Below, piece by piece: positions 18,100-26,331 of a stretch of 55,751 nt of DNA (positions within the stretch are counted from its first letter, which is position 1; each line of letters begins with the position of its first letter). A program made the position numbers and the translations under genes. The stretch lies in contig CALFJG010000018.1 of the NCBI GenBank assembly GCA_937877625.1, positions 1-55,751 of the forward strand, in the 5' to 3' direction. The DNA comes from an uncultured Prevotellaceae bacterium. GTDB taxonomy: Bacteria > Bacteroidota > Bacteroidia > Bacteroidales > Bacteroidaceae. Under the pieces are notes generated by a model. It had not been told where the DNA came from. It made no database searches and worked only from the letters and a program-made list of their open reading frames with translations.

Positions 18100-18133
18100 T
18101 TTGTGACAAAAATAAAAGATTTTGCTAACTTTG
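18100..18133 (+). promoter_or_regulatory. Bacteroidetes-type promoter for mdh
   Basis: TTTG at 18100-18103 and TAACTTTG at 18126-18133 match the -33 TTTG and -7 TAnnTTTG consensus, with a 22-base spacer, slightly long. Expected start is near 18140, giving a leader of about 60 bases. Confidence 0.65.
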
Positions 18134-18199
18134 CAGCCTACAACAGCAAAAACAAGACTTGTAAAGCAAAGTTAAACCTTTTTACACCCCAGAATTTTT

Positions 18200-19192
18200 A
18201 TGGATTTCCTAACTAATGAGAAACTTGTTATTGTCGGTGCCGCCGGTATGATAGGTTCTAACATGGTGCAATCGGCTCTTACGATGCGCCTCACGAGCAA
18301 CATTTGTCTGTACGACGTATTCTCGCCCGAGGGCGTAGCCGAGGAGATGCGTCAGTGCGGCTTTGGCGATGCCACAATCACGGCAACCACCGATGTGGCT
18401 GAAGCATTCGCTAACGCGAAGTATATCATTTCGAGCGGCGGTGCGCCTCGCAAAGAGGGTATGACACGCGAAGACCTCCTGGCCGGCAACTGTGCCATCG
18501 CCGAGGGCTTGGGCAAGAACATCAAGCAATACTGCCCCGATGTGAAGCACGTGGTGATTATCTTCAACCCCGCCGACCTCACAGGTCTCGTGACGCTTCT
18601 CTACAGCGGTTTGAAACCCTCGCAGGTCACCACGCTCGCCGCTCTCGACAGCACACGCCTGCAGAGCGCGCTGGCAAAGAAATTCGGTGTGATGCAGAGT
18701 CAGGTGACGGGCTGCGCCACCTACGGCGGGCACGGCGAGCAGATGGCTGTTTTCGGCAGCAAGGTAATGATAGCCGGCAAGCCGCTGAGCGAGATAGTAG
18801 GCACGGAGGCTTTCCCCGAGGCTGAATGGGAGCAGATGAAAAAGGACGTGACGCAGGGCGGTGCCGCGATTATTAAGTTGCGTGGCCGCAGTTCGTTCCA
18901 AAGCCCCTCGCACCTCAGCGTAGAGATGATACGCAGCGTGATGGGCGGCGAGGCCTTTGCTTATCCCGCAGGCACGTTTGTAAACAACGAGAAGTATCAA
19001 CGCATTATGATGGCGATGGACACCACGCTCAATCAAAACGGCTGTACCTATCGTATGCCACAAGGCACGGCGGAAGAGTTGGCAAAACTCGACCAGAGTT
19101 ACGAGCACCTCTGCAAGATGCGCGATGAACTCGTTACGCTCGGCATCGTGCCACCCGTAAGCGAGTGGGCAAGTATCAACCCGAACTTGTAA
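18200..19192 (+). CDS. mdh: Malate dehydrogenase
   Basis: A 330-residue NAD-dependent dehydrogenase that interconverts malate and oxaloacetate, used by Bacteroidales in the fumarate-reducing branch to succinate. The nucleotide-binding motif GAAGMIGSN is at residues 13-21. Substrate-binding arginine context GGAPRKEGMTREDLL, STRLQSALA and the catalytic histidine context GCATYGGHGEQM are present. FNPADL replaces the usual NPVD. The sequence belongs to the Bacteroidales-type LDH/MDH family. Single gene with its own promoter, ending in a long hairpin. Confidence 0.92.
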   Translation: MDFLTNEKLVIVGAAGMIGSNMVQSALTMRLTSNICLYDVFSPEGVAEEMRQCGFGDATITATTDVAEAFANAKYIISSGGAPRKEGMTREDLLAGNCAIAEGLGKNIKQYCPDVKHVVIIFNPADLTGLVTLLYSGLKPSQVTTLAALDSTRLQSALAKKFGVMQSQVTGCATYGGHGEQMAVFGSKVMIAGKPLSEIVGTEAFPEAEWEQMKKDVTQGGAAIIKLRGRSSFQSPSHLSVEMIRSVMGGEAFAYPAGTFVNNEKYQRIMMAMDTTLNQNGCTYRMPQGTAEELAKLDQSYEHLCKMRDELVTLGIVPPVSEWASINPNL

Positions 19193-19210
19193 AAACGCTT
19201 TCACACAAGT

Positions 19211-19267
19211 ACAATTAGTCCTGAAGACGTAGGAAGGTTTGAGACCTACGTTTTCAGGACTAATTGT
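19211..19267. terminator. Long 23-bp hairpin between convergent genes
   Basis: Bases 19211-19233 (starting ACAATTAGTCCTGAA) pair with 19245-19267 over 23 bp with one G-T, around an 11-base loop. It lies 18 bases after mdh and 45 bases before the end of the convergent methyltransferase gene. The AT-rich stem base can provide T-rich ends on both strands (ATTGTTTGT on plus), so a bidirectional terminator is likely, although the stem is unusually long. Confidence 0.65.
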
Positions 19268-19312
19268 TTGTGGCACGTTGAAGGCTTGGCTTCCGGTGTA
19301 TGCGCCCTGGTA

Positions 19313-20092
19313 CTATTGCTGGTGTCTTTGGCGCACGGCCTCGAAGAGGAGTATGGCAGTACTTACGCTTACATTTAACGAGTCGAGGTGTCCGAGCATA
19401 GGAATACGTATGTGTGCATCGGCGGCCTCGCGCCACTGCTGTGAGAGTCCGGTACTCTCCGCACCCATCACCAATGCTGTGGGGCGTGTCATGTCTGCGC
19501 TATAATATAATATGGAGTCCTGGAGTTGCGCGGTGAGGATGTTCACGCCGCGCTCTCTGAGGAAACTGATGCACGCCTGCGATGTACAAGCGATGGTTGG
19601 CACGGTGAAGCACGCCCCGAGCGAACTACGCAGGAGGTTGGGGTTGTAGAGGTCGCACCGCTCGTCGCACACGAAAACAGCATCGGCGCGTGCGGCATCG
19701 GCGGAGCGCAGGATAGCCCCGAGGTTGCCGGGCTTCTCCACACTCTCCAACACGATATAAAGCGGGGCATCCACCGCAGGCAAGTCGCTTAGCCTTTGTT
19801 CGCGGATATGGACGATAGCCAGCATTCCCTCCGTGCCGCCGCGATAAGCCATTTTATCATACACAGCGGGAGAGACATCCACACGCTCGGCGGCGGTGAG
19901 TACGCTTGCCTCGTACTCGCCCATTATCTCCGGACACACAAAGAGAGTCTCTATCTCATAGCCTGCAGCAAGACATTGCTCCACCTCACGCCGTCCCTCC
20001 ACCACAAACAAACCACTGCGCCGCCGCACCGCCGCTTTTTGAGAGAGCAGAACAACGTTTTTTACTTGTGGGTTGTGTAGGCTGGTGAGCAT
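19313..20092 (-). CDS. TrmH/SpoU-family RNA 2'-O-methyltransferase
   Basis: A 259-residue SPOUT methyltransferase that methylates a ribose in rRNA or tRNA. The N-terminal part is a substrate-binding domain (LFVVEGRREVEQCLAAG). The SPOUT motifs are EKPGNLGAILRSADA (motif 1, catalytic Asn and Arg), ALVMGAESTGLS (motif 2) and IPMLGHLDSLNVSVSTAILLFE (motif 3). The exact target is unknown. The ATG at 20092 is preferred over an in-frame GTG nine bases upstream. It follows yebC by 20 bases on the same strand, probably one transcript. Confidence 0.9.
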   Translation of the reverse strand: MLTSLHNPQVKNVVLLSQKAAVRRRSGLFVVEGRREVEQCLAAGYEIETLFVCPEIMGEYEASVLTAAERVDVSPAVYDKMAYRGGTEGMLAIVHIREQRLSDLPAVDAPLYIVLESVEKPGNLGAILRSADAARADAVFVCDERCDLYNPNLLRSSLGACFTVPTIACTSQACISFLRERGVNILTAQLQDSILYYSADMTRPTALVMGAESTGLSQQWREAADAHIRIPMLGHLDSLNVSVSTAILLFEAVRQRHQQ

Positions 20093-20112
20093 AAAAGACA
20101 CAGAGGATACAT

Positions 20113-20838
20113 TTACTCCGGCTTCATATTGGTATATACCGTCTGCACATCGTCGAAGTCCTCGAGTTTCTCCACCATCTTATCAATGGTTTCGCGCTGC
20201 TCGGGGGTGACATCTTTGAGGTCGTTAGGGATATAGGTGAATTCGCCACCTACCTCCTCGAAACCGATGTCTTCGAGGTGCTTCTGTATCTCGCCGTAAC
20301 TCTTCGGGTCGCCGTAGATAGTGAGTGTGCCTTCCTCCTCGTCTTCATCGTACTCGTCCTCCACGCCGTAGTCGATGAGGTCGAGGATAAGTTCGTCCAT
20401 ATCTATGCCCTCCTTTTTCTTAAAGGTGAAGACACACTTATGGTCGAAGAGGAAAGCAAGGCTACCCATTGTGCCGAGGTTGCCGCTGAACTTATTGAAT
20501 ACGCTCCGCACGTCTCCCACGGTGCGTGTGGGGTTGTCGGTGAGCGTATCTACGAAGATAGCAATGCCGTGGGGTCCATAGCCTTCGTAGGTCATTGTTT
20601 TGTAATCGCTCTGGTCTTTTCCGAGGGCGTTTTTTATAGCACGCTCGATGTTGTCCTTCGGCATATTCTCGCGCTTTGCCGTAGCGATGATAGCACGCAG
20701 CGAGGGGTTGTTTTCGGGCTCCGGCCCGCCCGCCTTCACAGCGATAGCGATTTGTTTGCCGATGCGAGTAAAGGTCTTGGCCATGTGGCCCCAGCGTTTC
20801 AGTTTGCTGGCTTTGCGATATTCAAATGCGCGTCCCAT
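20113..20838 (-). CDS. YebC/PmpR family protein (TACO1-like)
   Basis: A 241-residue protein of the YebC family. The start MGRAFEYRKASKLKRWGHMAK is the usual N-terminus in Bacteroidetes (GHSKW-type in others). ENNPSLRAIIATAKRENMPKDNIERAI and YEGYGPHGIAI are signature segments. Members have been described as DNA-binding regulators and, more recently, as translation factors that relieve ribosome stalling; which applies here cannot be told from sequence. Upstream of the TrmH-like gene. Confidence 0.92.
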   Translation of the reverse strand: MGRAFEYRKASKLKRWGHMAKTFTRIGKQIAIAVKAGGPEPENNPSLRAIIATAKRENMPKDNIERAIKNALGKDQSDYKTMTYEGYGPHGIAIFVDTLTDNPTRTVGDVRSVFNKFSGNLGTMGSLAFLFDHKCVFTFKKKEGIDMDELILDLIDYGVEDEYDEDEEEGTLTIYGDPKSYGEIQKHLEDIGFEEVGGEFTYIPNDLKDVTPEQRETIDKMVEKLEDFDDVQTVYTNMKPE

Positions 20839-21024
20839 ATTTTCAATAAAACGTTAAACAAGAGCCAATAGCCATTAAGTGTTAGGCGCAGGAGCAGTAT
20901 CGTTGCTCTGTCCCTCCTCCGCTGGATGTTGGTACTCTTGTGTTGTTAATGGATGTGGATGTGGCTGAAATGAAATGTTTACTACTGAAGTCGTTGAACG
21001 ACTTAAAGGGGAGTGTTCTATTTA

Positions 21025-21085
21025 TGGTGGGTTCTACTAATTCCCACGTTATAGTTTGACATTGACTGGTCTTTAACCTTTTGTC
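21025..21085 (-). repeat. Partial copy of the TIR element found at 37378-37570
   Basis: Read on the minus strand, 21085-21025 (GACAAAAGGTTAAAG ... TAGAACCCACC) matches 37509-37569 at roughly 80% by eye. It includes the terminal sequence AGAACCCACC. The opposite end of the element was not found here, so this is a solo end or decayed copy. It lies between pheT and yebC in a 291-base gap that otherwise shows only the short direct repeat GACTGGTCTTT (21064 and 21117). Confidence 0.6.
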
Positions 21086-21129
21086 AACATTCAGGCCTCT
21101 TCGCCTGCCGTTCCAAGACTGGTCTTTGG

Positions 21130-23595
21130 TTAACGTAGAACAGCGTTAAGTTGGTGTTGTAGGTTGGTGATTATTTTTTGCATAATAGCGTCGGTTTGTT
21201 TGTCGTTCATCGTTTTGTCGCTGTCTTGGAAAACGAAGTTTACGGCATAACTCTTCTTACCTGCGGGTAGGTTTTTCCCCACATAGACATCGAAGAGTTG
21301 GACGCTCTTAAGCAGTTTCTTTTCACACTGTCGGGCTATGCGCTCTATGTCGGCAAACGGCACGCTATTGTCAACGAGCAGTGCGAGGTCGCGGCTCACT
21401 GCGGGGTATTTAGCCAGTTCGGAGAACGAAAGTGTGGTGCGTTCGGCGGCTTTCATCAAAGCGTTCCAATCGAGTTCGGCGAAAAACACGTCCTGTGCTA
21501 TGTCCATCTGTGCGGTGACGGCTTTGGCCACTTGTCCGAACTCCGCCACGGTGCGTCCGCCGCGCTCTTTTATAGCAAGCGAGGCGGCGAAGAGGTCGTT
21601 GTCGCCACGTTCTTCGAGATAGGCTTTCATAGGCAGCCCGAGGCGGCGCAGTATGTTATATACGGCGGCTTTGAGTTGAAACACGTTGGTGTCTTCATTA
21701 GGATGCGCCCAGCTTCCATTGACCCGCTTGCCGGTGAGCCAGAGGGCGAGGCGCAGCCCTTCACTATACGGTGCGAGCTCGCGGTCGGGGTTACGACGTG
21801 TTGCATCGTAGCGATAGACATTGCCAAACTCAAAGAAAGCAATGTCGGAGGCCTTGCGGTTGATGTTGTGTCGCAGGCTTTCCAACCCGCCGAAGAGCAA
21901 CGTGCGACGCATTACGCTGAGGTCGCTGCTCAGCGGGTTGAGTACACGCACCAGCCCGTCGGCGGCATAGTGTTTCAGCCCGGTATAATATGCCTCGCGG
22001 GTGAGCGAGTTGTTCATTATCTCGCGATAGCCTGCACCCACGAGTTGCTCGCTCACAAGTTGTTGGAGACGATAGGAGCGGTCGGTAGGTGTCTCTACCG
22101 TGAGGCTCGACTTGACGCTGGTGGGTATTTCCACATTGTTATAGCCGTAGATACGCAGGATGTCCTCCGCCACGTCGCAGGGGCGTTGCACATCTACACG
22201 ATAGGCAGGCACGAGGAGTACAAGTCCGTCGGCATCTTCTTCCACGATTTGCATCTCCAATGACGTGGCGATGCGTTTCACTACCTCGACAGGTATTTCC
22301 TTTCCCGCCAGGTCCCAGAGGTAGCGGAAAGAGAGTGGCACGCGGAAGGTCTGTGGCAGTTGGCGCGCCTGCACGTCGTGTATGTCCGAAGATATTTTTC
22401 CGCCCGATAGCTCTTTGACAAGCAAGGCAGCGGCTTTGAGCGCATACACTTGCCCTGCGGGGTCGATGCCACGCTCAAAACGGAAAGAGGCATCGGTGCT
22501 GAGACCGTGGCGGCGGGCACTCTTGCGTATCCACGTGGGGTGGAAATAAGCACTCTCCAGCAGTACGTTGCGTGTGGTGTCGTAGGTACCAGACCCTTTT
22601 CCGCCGAATACGCCGGCGATACACATAGCGTTCTTGGCGTTGCAGATGGCGAGGTCGCGCTCCGAGAGCGTGTGTGTGTCGCCGTCGAGGGTGACAAAAG
22701 GAGTACCCTCGGGCATGGTGCGTACCACTACTTCTCCGCCTTCTATCATATCGGCATCGAAGCAGTGGAGCGGCTGGCCGTAGGCCATCATAATATAGTT
22801 AGTGATATCTACGATGTTGTTGATGGGGCGCAGCCCTATGGCGGTGAGTTTTTGCTTGAGCCAGTCGGGGCTCTCTTTCACCTCGCAGCCGGTGAGCGTC
22901 ACGGCGGCATAACGCGGGCACGCCTCGGCATTTTCTATGCGCACGGGGATATCAAGGTCGTGGTTGTCCACGGCGAAGGCATCTACCGGGGGGCGTTGCA
23001 GTGATGTGTCGTAGCCGTTCTGTACGAGGTAGGCATAGAGGTCGCGCGCCACGCCGTAGTGCGAGCATGCGTCGGCCCTGTTAGGTGTAATGTCCACCTC
23101 GAGGATATAGTCGCTCTCAAGGTGGAAGTATTCGGCGGCGGGCATACCTACAGGCGTCTCGGCGGGGAGCACCATAATACCGTCGTGGCTCGTACCCACT
23201 CCGATTTCGTCTTCAGCGCATATCATTCCACAACTCTCCACGCCGCGTAGTTTTGACTTCTTTATGGTAAACTCCTTGTCGCCATCGTAGAGTTTAGTGC
23301 CGAGGGTGGCCACGATGACTTTCTGCCCGGCGGCCACGTTGGGTGCTCCGCACACTATTTGCGCGGGTTCGCCATTGCCGAGGTCAACACTGCAGACGTG
23401 CATGTGGTCGCTATCGGGATGAGGCTCGCAGGTGAGTACGTGGCCTACCACGAGGCCGCGCAACCCGCCGCGTATGCTCTCGGCTTCTTCCACGCCGCCC
23501 ACCTCAAGGCCTATGCTTGTCAGCGCGGCAGCGGTTTCCGTGGCACTGAGCGGGCAGCGCACGTATTCTCTGAGCCAGTTGAATGAGATATTCAT
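21130..23595 (-). CDS. pheT: Phenylalanyl-tRNA synthetase beta subunit
   Basis: An 821-residue beta subunit of the (alpha-beta)2 enzyme that charges tRNA-Phe. The N-terminus MNISFNWLREYV, an EMAP/OB tRNA-binding domain (DSDHMHVCSVDLG...IVCGAPNV), the B3/B4 editing domain (GLRPINNIVDITNYIM, GQPLHCFDAD), B5 (SDIHDVQARQ to IYGYNNVEIP), the catalytic-like core (SLTREAYY, NPLSSDLSVMRRTLL) and the C-terminal anticodon-binding FDX domain (KYPAVSRDLALLVD) are all present in order at normal length. pheS is not in this window. Ordinary housekeeping gene. Confidence 0.96.
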   Translation of the reverse strand: MNISFNWLREYVRCPLSATETAAALTSIGLEVGGVEEAESIRGGLRGLVVGHVLTCEPHPDSDHMHVCSVDLGNGEPAQIVCGAPNVAAGQKVIVATLGTKLYDGDKEFTIKKSKLRGVESCGMICAEDEIGVGTSHDGIMVLPAETPVGMPAAEYFHLESDYILEVDITPNRADACSHYGVARDLYAYLVQNGYDTSLQRPPVDAFAVDNHDLDIPVRIENAEACPRYAAVTLTGCEVKESPDWLKQKLTAIGLRPINNIVDITNYIMMAYGQPLHCFDADMIEGGEVVVRTMPEGTPFVTLDGDTHTLSERDLAICNAKNAMCIAGVFGGKGSGTYDTTRNVLLESAYFHPTWIRKSARRHGLSTDASFRFERGIDPAGQVYALKAAALLVKELSGGKISSDIHDVQARQLPQTFRVPLSFRYLWDLAGKEIPVEVVKRIATSLEMQIVEEDADGLVLLVPAYRVDVQRPCDVAEDILRIYGYNNVEIPTSVKSSLTVETPTDRSYRLQQLVSEQLVGAGYREIMNNSLTREAYYTGLKHYAADGLVRVLNPLSSDLSVMRRTLLFGGLESLRHNINRKASDIAFFEFGNVYRYDATRRNPDRELAPYSEGLRLALWLTGKRVNGSWAHPNEDTNVFQLKAAVYNILRRLGLPMKAYLEERGDNDLFAASLAIKERGGRTVAEFGQVAKAVTAQMDIAQDVFFAELDWNALMKAAERTTLSFSELAKYPAVSRDLALLVDNSVPFADIERIARQCEKKLLKSVQLFDVYVGKNLPAGKKSYAVNFVFQDSDKTMNDKQTDAIMQKIITNLQHQLNAVLR

Positions 23596-23624
23596 CTGTT
23601 TGGATACATTCTAAAGGTGGACAC

Positions 23625-24446
23625 TTATTCTTCTGCCTTTTTGGCGCGCGAGGGGCGTTTGCGTTTGGGCTTGTCGGTACTCTTTTCTATCTTTATGCCA
23701 GCAAGCTCGGGGTCTATCATAATACGTCCGCAATACTCGCAAACAATGATTTTCTTGCGCATACGTATGTCAAGCTGGCGCTGTGGTGGAATTTTGTTGA
23801 AGCACCCTCCGCAAGCATCGCGTTGCACATAGACAATACCTAATCCGTTGCTGCTGTTGCGGCGACGGATACGCTTGAAACTCGTGAGCAATCGGGGCTC
23901 AATGGTCATTTCCAGGTTGTTGGCTTTCTCGCGTAGCTTTTCCTCCTCGGCACGTGTCTCGGCAATAATTTCCTCGAGTTCAGCCTTTTTGATGTCGAGG
24001 TCGGCACGGCGTTCGTCGAGCATCTGACGGCTCTCCTGAAGCGTTTCGGCACGCTCGCTGATGCCTTTCTCGCACTCGCGGATACGCTTTTCTTGGAGTT
24101 CTATCTCAAGTTTCTGATACTCTATCTCCTTGGTGAGCATATCGTACTCGCGGTTGTTTTTCACGTCGTTCAGTTGCTCCTCGTAGCGTTGCACCAAGGC
24201 GGTGGCTTCGTCAATCTTACCGCGCATCACAGCAATGTCGCCTTTCATCGTGTCGGTCTCGTCGTTGAGCTTTCCGATACGTGTGGTCAGGCCTTCAATT
24301 TCATCGGCAAGGTCGCCCACTTCCAGCGGCAGTTCGCCGCGAAGGGTTTTGATTTCGTCAATCTTGGAGAGAATGGTTTGGAGTTTGAACAAGGCTTCGA
24401 GCTTTTGTTCTACGGTCATTTCGCGACCAGATATTTTCTTTGCCAT
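23625..24446 (-). CDS. Coiled-coil protein with C4 zinc ribbon (DUF164 family)
   Basis: A 273-residue cytosolic protein. About residues 8-185 form a long alpha-helical coiled coil rich in Glu, Lys and Leu. The C-terminal ribbon has CGGC and CEYC separated by a basic stretch, giving four zinc ligands, followed by a Lys/Arg-rich tail (KPKRKRPSRAKK) suited to nucleic acid binding. The family is conserved in Bacteroidetes and others; its role is unclear. It is 38 bases downstream of the Nif3-like gene on the same strand, a neighbour pairing commonly seen in this phylum. Confidence 0.88.
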   Translation of the reverse strand: MAKKISGREMTVEQKLEALFKLQTILSKIDEIKTLRGELPLEVGDLADEIEGLTTRIGKLNDETDTMKGDIAVMRGKIDEATALVQRYEEQLNDVKNNREYDMLTKEIEYQKLEIELQEKRIRECEKGISERAETLQESRQMLDERRADLDIKKAELEEIIAETRAEEEKLREKANNLEMTIEPRLLTSFKRIRRRNSSNGLGIVYVQRDACGGCFNKIPPQRQLDIRMRKKIIVCEYCGRIMIDPELAGIKIEKSTDKPKRKRPSRAKKAEE

Positions 24447-24484
24447 AATATAATAAGGTATATTTGATTTCGGGGATAGTAGTT

Positions 24485-25261
24485 CTACACAATGTGTGTT
24501 GGCGGTTGACGCTCGGCAATATATCGTGGCACATCGGGGCAGGCTTGTTGTAGGATGTCGCAGAGAAGTTGGGCAGCGTGGTATTCGCTGTCGTGATGGC
24601 CGAGTGCGGCAATGAGTAGCGTGTCGTTGTAGCCGAAGAAACGGTGGTAGCCTACCTCGCCGGTGACAAAAGCATCGGCCTCGGCACGCACAGCATCGTC
24701 AATCAAGAAATCGCCTGCGCCGCCACAAAAGGCCACTCGACGTATCTGCGTCTTGTGGCAGTGGTTTACCTCTGCGTGTTGGGCTTGAAAAGTAGATTTT
24801 AAGAGTTGCAGGAACGCATCTGCACTGAGCGGCTCCCGCAGGTTTCCGACAACGCCACTTCCTCCCTCTCCGCCGGGCTGCTGCCGCAGGAAGCGCGGGG
24901 CTTGCAGGCCGAGCATTTGTGCGGCGCGGAAATTCACGCCGCCACGGGCGTTGTCGAGGTTGGTGTGTGCGGCATAAATGGCCACATCGTGGAGGATGGC
25001 AGCGCGTACCGTGCGTTGCACATAGTCGGCATCGCTCACACAACGAAGCCCACGAAAGAGCAACGGGTGATGAGCCACGATAAGATTGCAGCCCTTGGCC
25101 ACAGCCTCGCTCACGGTAGTTTCCGTGACATCTAAACACAATAATGCCCCTGACAACTCACGCTCTGTTAATCCTATCTGCAAGCCGGCATTGTCGTAGT
25201 CCTCTTGCAGGGGCAGGGGCGCGAAATTTTCAAGGGCGCGGATAGCCTCTTTTATTTTCAC
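24485..25261 (-). CDS. Nif3-like dinuclear metal-centre protein
   Basis: A protein of about 258 residues in the Nif3/YbgI family, sometimes named GTP cyclohydrolase I type 2 homologue. Visible family signatures are FAPLPLQEDYDNAGLQ, VAHHPLLF (two metal-binding histidines), AAHTNLDNARGGVN and ALGHHDSEYHAA (His and Glu ligands). An inserted middle domain is short. The natural N-terminus is (V/M)KIKEAI from a GTG at 25261; the only in-frame ATG (25297) lies upstream of the -7 promoter element and would add unrelated residues. Function is unsettled in the family. Confidence 0.88.
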   Translation of the reverse strand: MKIKEAIRALENFAPLPLQEDYDNAGLQIGLTERELSGALLCLDVTETTVSEAVAKGCNLIVAHHPLLFRGLRCVSDADYVQRTVRAAILHDVAIYAAHTNLDNARGGVNFRAAQMLGLQAPRFLRQQPGGEGGSGVVGNLREPLSADAFLQLLKSTFQAQHAEVNHCHKTQIRRVAFCGGAGDFLIDDAVRAEADAFVTGEVGYHRFFGYNDTLLIAALGHHDSEYHAAQLLCDILQQACPDVPRYIAERQPPTHIV

Positions 25262-25265
25262 GCTG

Positions 25266-25273
25266 CAAAAGTA
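25266..25273 (-). promoter_or_regulatory. -7 element directly in front of the Nif3-like GTG start
   Basis: On the minus strand TACTTTTG (25273-25266) matches TAnnTTTG and ends four bases before the GTG. A TTTG at 25289-25286 is only 12 bases upstream, too close for a canonical -33. If used, the mRNA would start at or within a few bases of the start codon. Confidence 0.45.
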
Positions 25274-25455
25274 GAAAAAACGAAACAAATGCCACACACG
25301 GAGCGACGTATTTTTTTATATTTGTGCGCGTTGGAAGCGGGCGGCAACACGATTCTGGTATTTTTGCGTGGGTTAAAAAAACTTTTTTCAACGCCTTAAT
25401 AATAATAAGGTATGGCTTTGCGTTATATCAATAAACTACATAAACCCAATTGCTT

Positions 25456-25581
25456 ATGGTGTATTCTACTCCTCGTCCCCTGCCCCGCCCTCAAACATTA
25501 GCTTACCTGCGTGCCTTTGCACGCGCATACATCCCCAAAGCCAAGCGTACGGCTTGGACATCTGAAATAGGTTCGTGCTGA
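25456..25581 (+). CDS. Possible small protein (41 aa) with its own terminator
   Basis: ATG at 25456 to TGA at 25579-25581. The peptide is basic and proline/aromatic-containing, with YSTPRPLPRPQ followed by TLAYLRAFARAYIPKAKR, the second part forming a plausible amphipathic helix. The stop codon falls inside a hairpin followed by TTTT, as expected for a short independent transcript. Both flanking genes are on the other strand, so a plus-strand terminator otherwise has no purpose. No similarity could be tested. An alternative is that the locus makes a small RNA. Confidence 0.45.
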   Translation: MVYSTPRPLPRPQTLAYLRAFARAYIPKAKRTAWTSEIGSC

Positions 25582-25597
25582 AAAGGCACGAACTTTT
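25571..25597 (+). terminator. Intrinsic terminator after the small ORF
   Basis: GTTCGTGC (25571-25578) pairs with GCACGAAC (25586-25593), 7-base loop, then TTTT. Orientation is plus, matching only the possible small gene at 25456-25581. Confidence 0.7.
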
Positions 25598-25600
25598 GCG

Positions 25601-25672
25601 TTAAGCCAGAAGAGCAAAGCGAAGCGTGCTTCAGCTTTGCCTTGGCGAGCAAAAGTCTGTTGAAAACAAACC
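25601..25672 (+). repeat. Dispersed palindromic repeat A, copy 3
   Basis: Starts TTAAGCCAGAAGAGCAAAGC and ends AAAACAAACC, aligning with copy 2 along its length and with copy 1 over 60 bases. The core palindrome is GCAAAGCGAAGC-GT-GCTTC-A-GCTTTGC. It abuts the stop codon of the HD-domain gene (25672-25674). Confidence 0.8.
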
Positions 25673-26331
25673 TATTTTCTGCTTACCACCAGCTCTTCAA
25701 GGTTGGTGGTTTTTTCGAGTAGGTTGCTTGAAAGGAAATCAGCACTATGGAGTATAGCCACGAGGGGGTACATCTCTAAGGCGTTGTAGAAAGCAAAGCG
25801 CGTTGCACTACCTTGCTCGCCCGTCTCGAACATTCCCATGTGCCAGCGTATGGCCAGGAGTTCATCGGGGGTCAGGCGCATAAATCGTTCGACGAGGAAA
25901 CAGGATTTCTCGCCGTGGCCAAAAGGGAAAGAGTCTTTAACGTTGTAGCAGAGATGTGTGTACCAGCGTCCATTTTCGTCCTTACGAAAACGCTCGCCTT
26001 CGTGGTAGAAGCCTATCTTACAAAAGTCGTGGAAGAGTGCACAAATGGCAATGCTCTCGGTATTGGGAAGTTCATTAAACGGCGAGACACCGCTCTGTAC
26101 AGCAGGTTTCCACACGTGTTCGGCTAAGGTCAAGGCGGTGTGAAACACGTTGAGGGAGTGGAGGCAAAGGCCACCAGGCTCGTTGAGGTGGAATTTGGTG
26201 GAAGTGGGGGCGGTGTAGAAATCGCCTTTTTCAAGATATTTCAACACATTCTCCAGCCCCTCGCGCTTGATATGCTCGCGGCAGGTGGCGATAAAGGTTT
26301 CCTTGTTAGTCTGTATTTGCTCGGGGGTCAT
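25672..26331 (-). CDS. HD-domain hydrolase
   Basis: A 219-residue metal-dependent phosphohydrolase-like protein. Candidate metal ligands are H58 (GGLCLHSLNV), H101-D102 (ALFHDFCKIG), H139 (PFGHGEKS), H164 (IRWHMG) and D198 (LHSADFLSS), the order expected of HD domains. The N-terminal 40 residues are helical. Substrate (nucleotide or other phosphate ester) is unknown. Its start overlaps the stop of the upstream secreted-protein gene by four bases, so the two are translationally coupled. Confidence 0.85.
   Translation of the reverse strand: MTPEQIQTNKETFIATCREHIKREGLENVLKYLEKGDFYTAPTSTKFHLNEPGGLCLHSLNVFHTALTLAEHVWKPAVQSGVSPFNELPNTESIAICALFHDFCKIGFYHEGERFRKDENGRWYTHLCYNVKDSFPFGHGEKSCFLVERFMRLTPDELLAIRWHMGMFETGEQGSATRFAFYNALEMYPLVAILHSADFLSSNLLEKTTNLEELVVSRK

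Larger units (their letters stand above)
25262..25671. other. Gene-poor interval with a possible small gene and repeat A
   Basis: The gap holds a -7 box for the Nif3-like gene, a possible 41-residue plus-strand ORF with an overlapping terminator, and repeat A copy 3. Two TAnnTTTG matches read rightward (TATATTTG at 25317-25324, TATTTTTG at 25359-25366) but lack well-spaced TTTG partners. Confidence 0.5.

Noticed and set aside
18209..19276. 355-codon minus-strand frame opposite mdh
   Set aside because: It covers mdh exactly in antisense; mdh has all catalytic motifs and its own promoter, so the reverse frame is a shadow.
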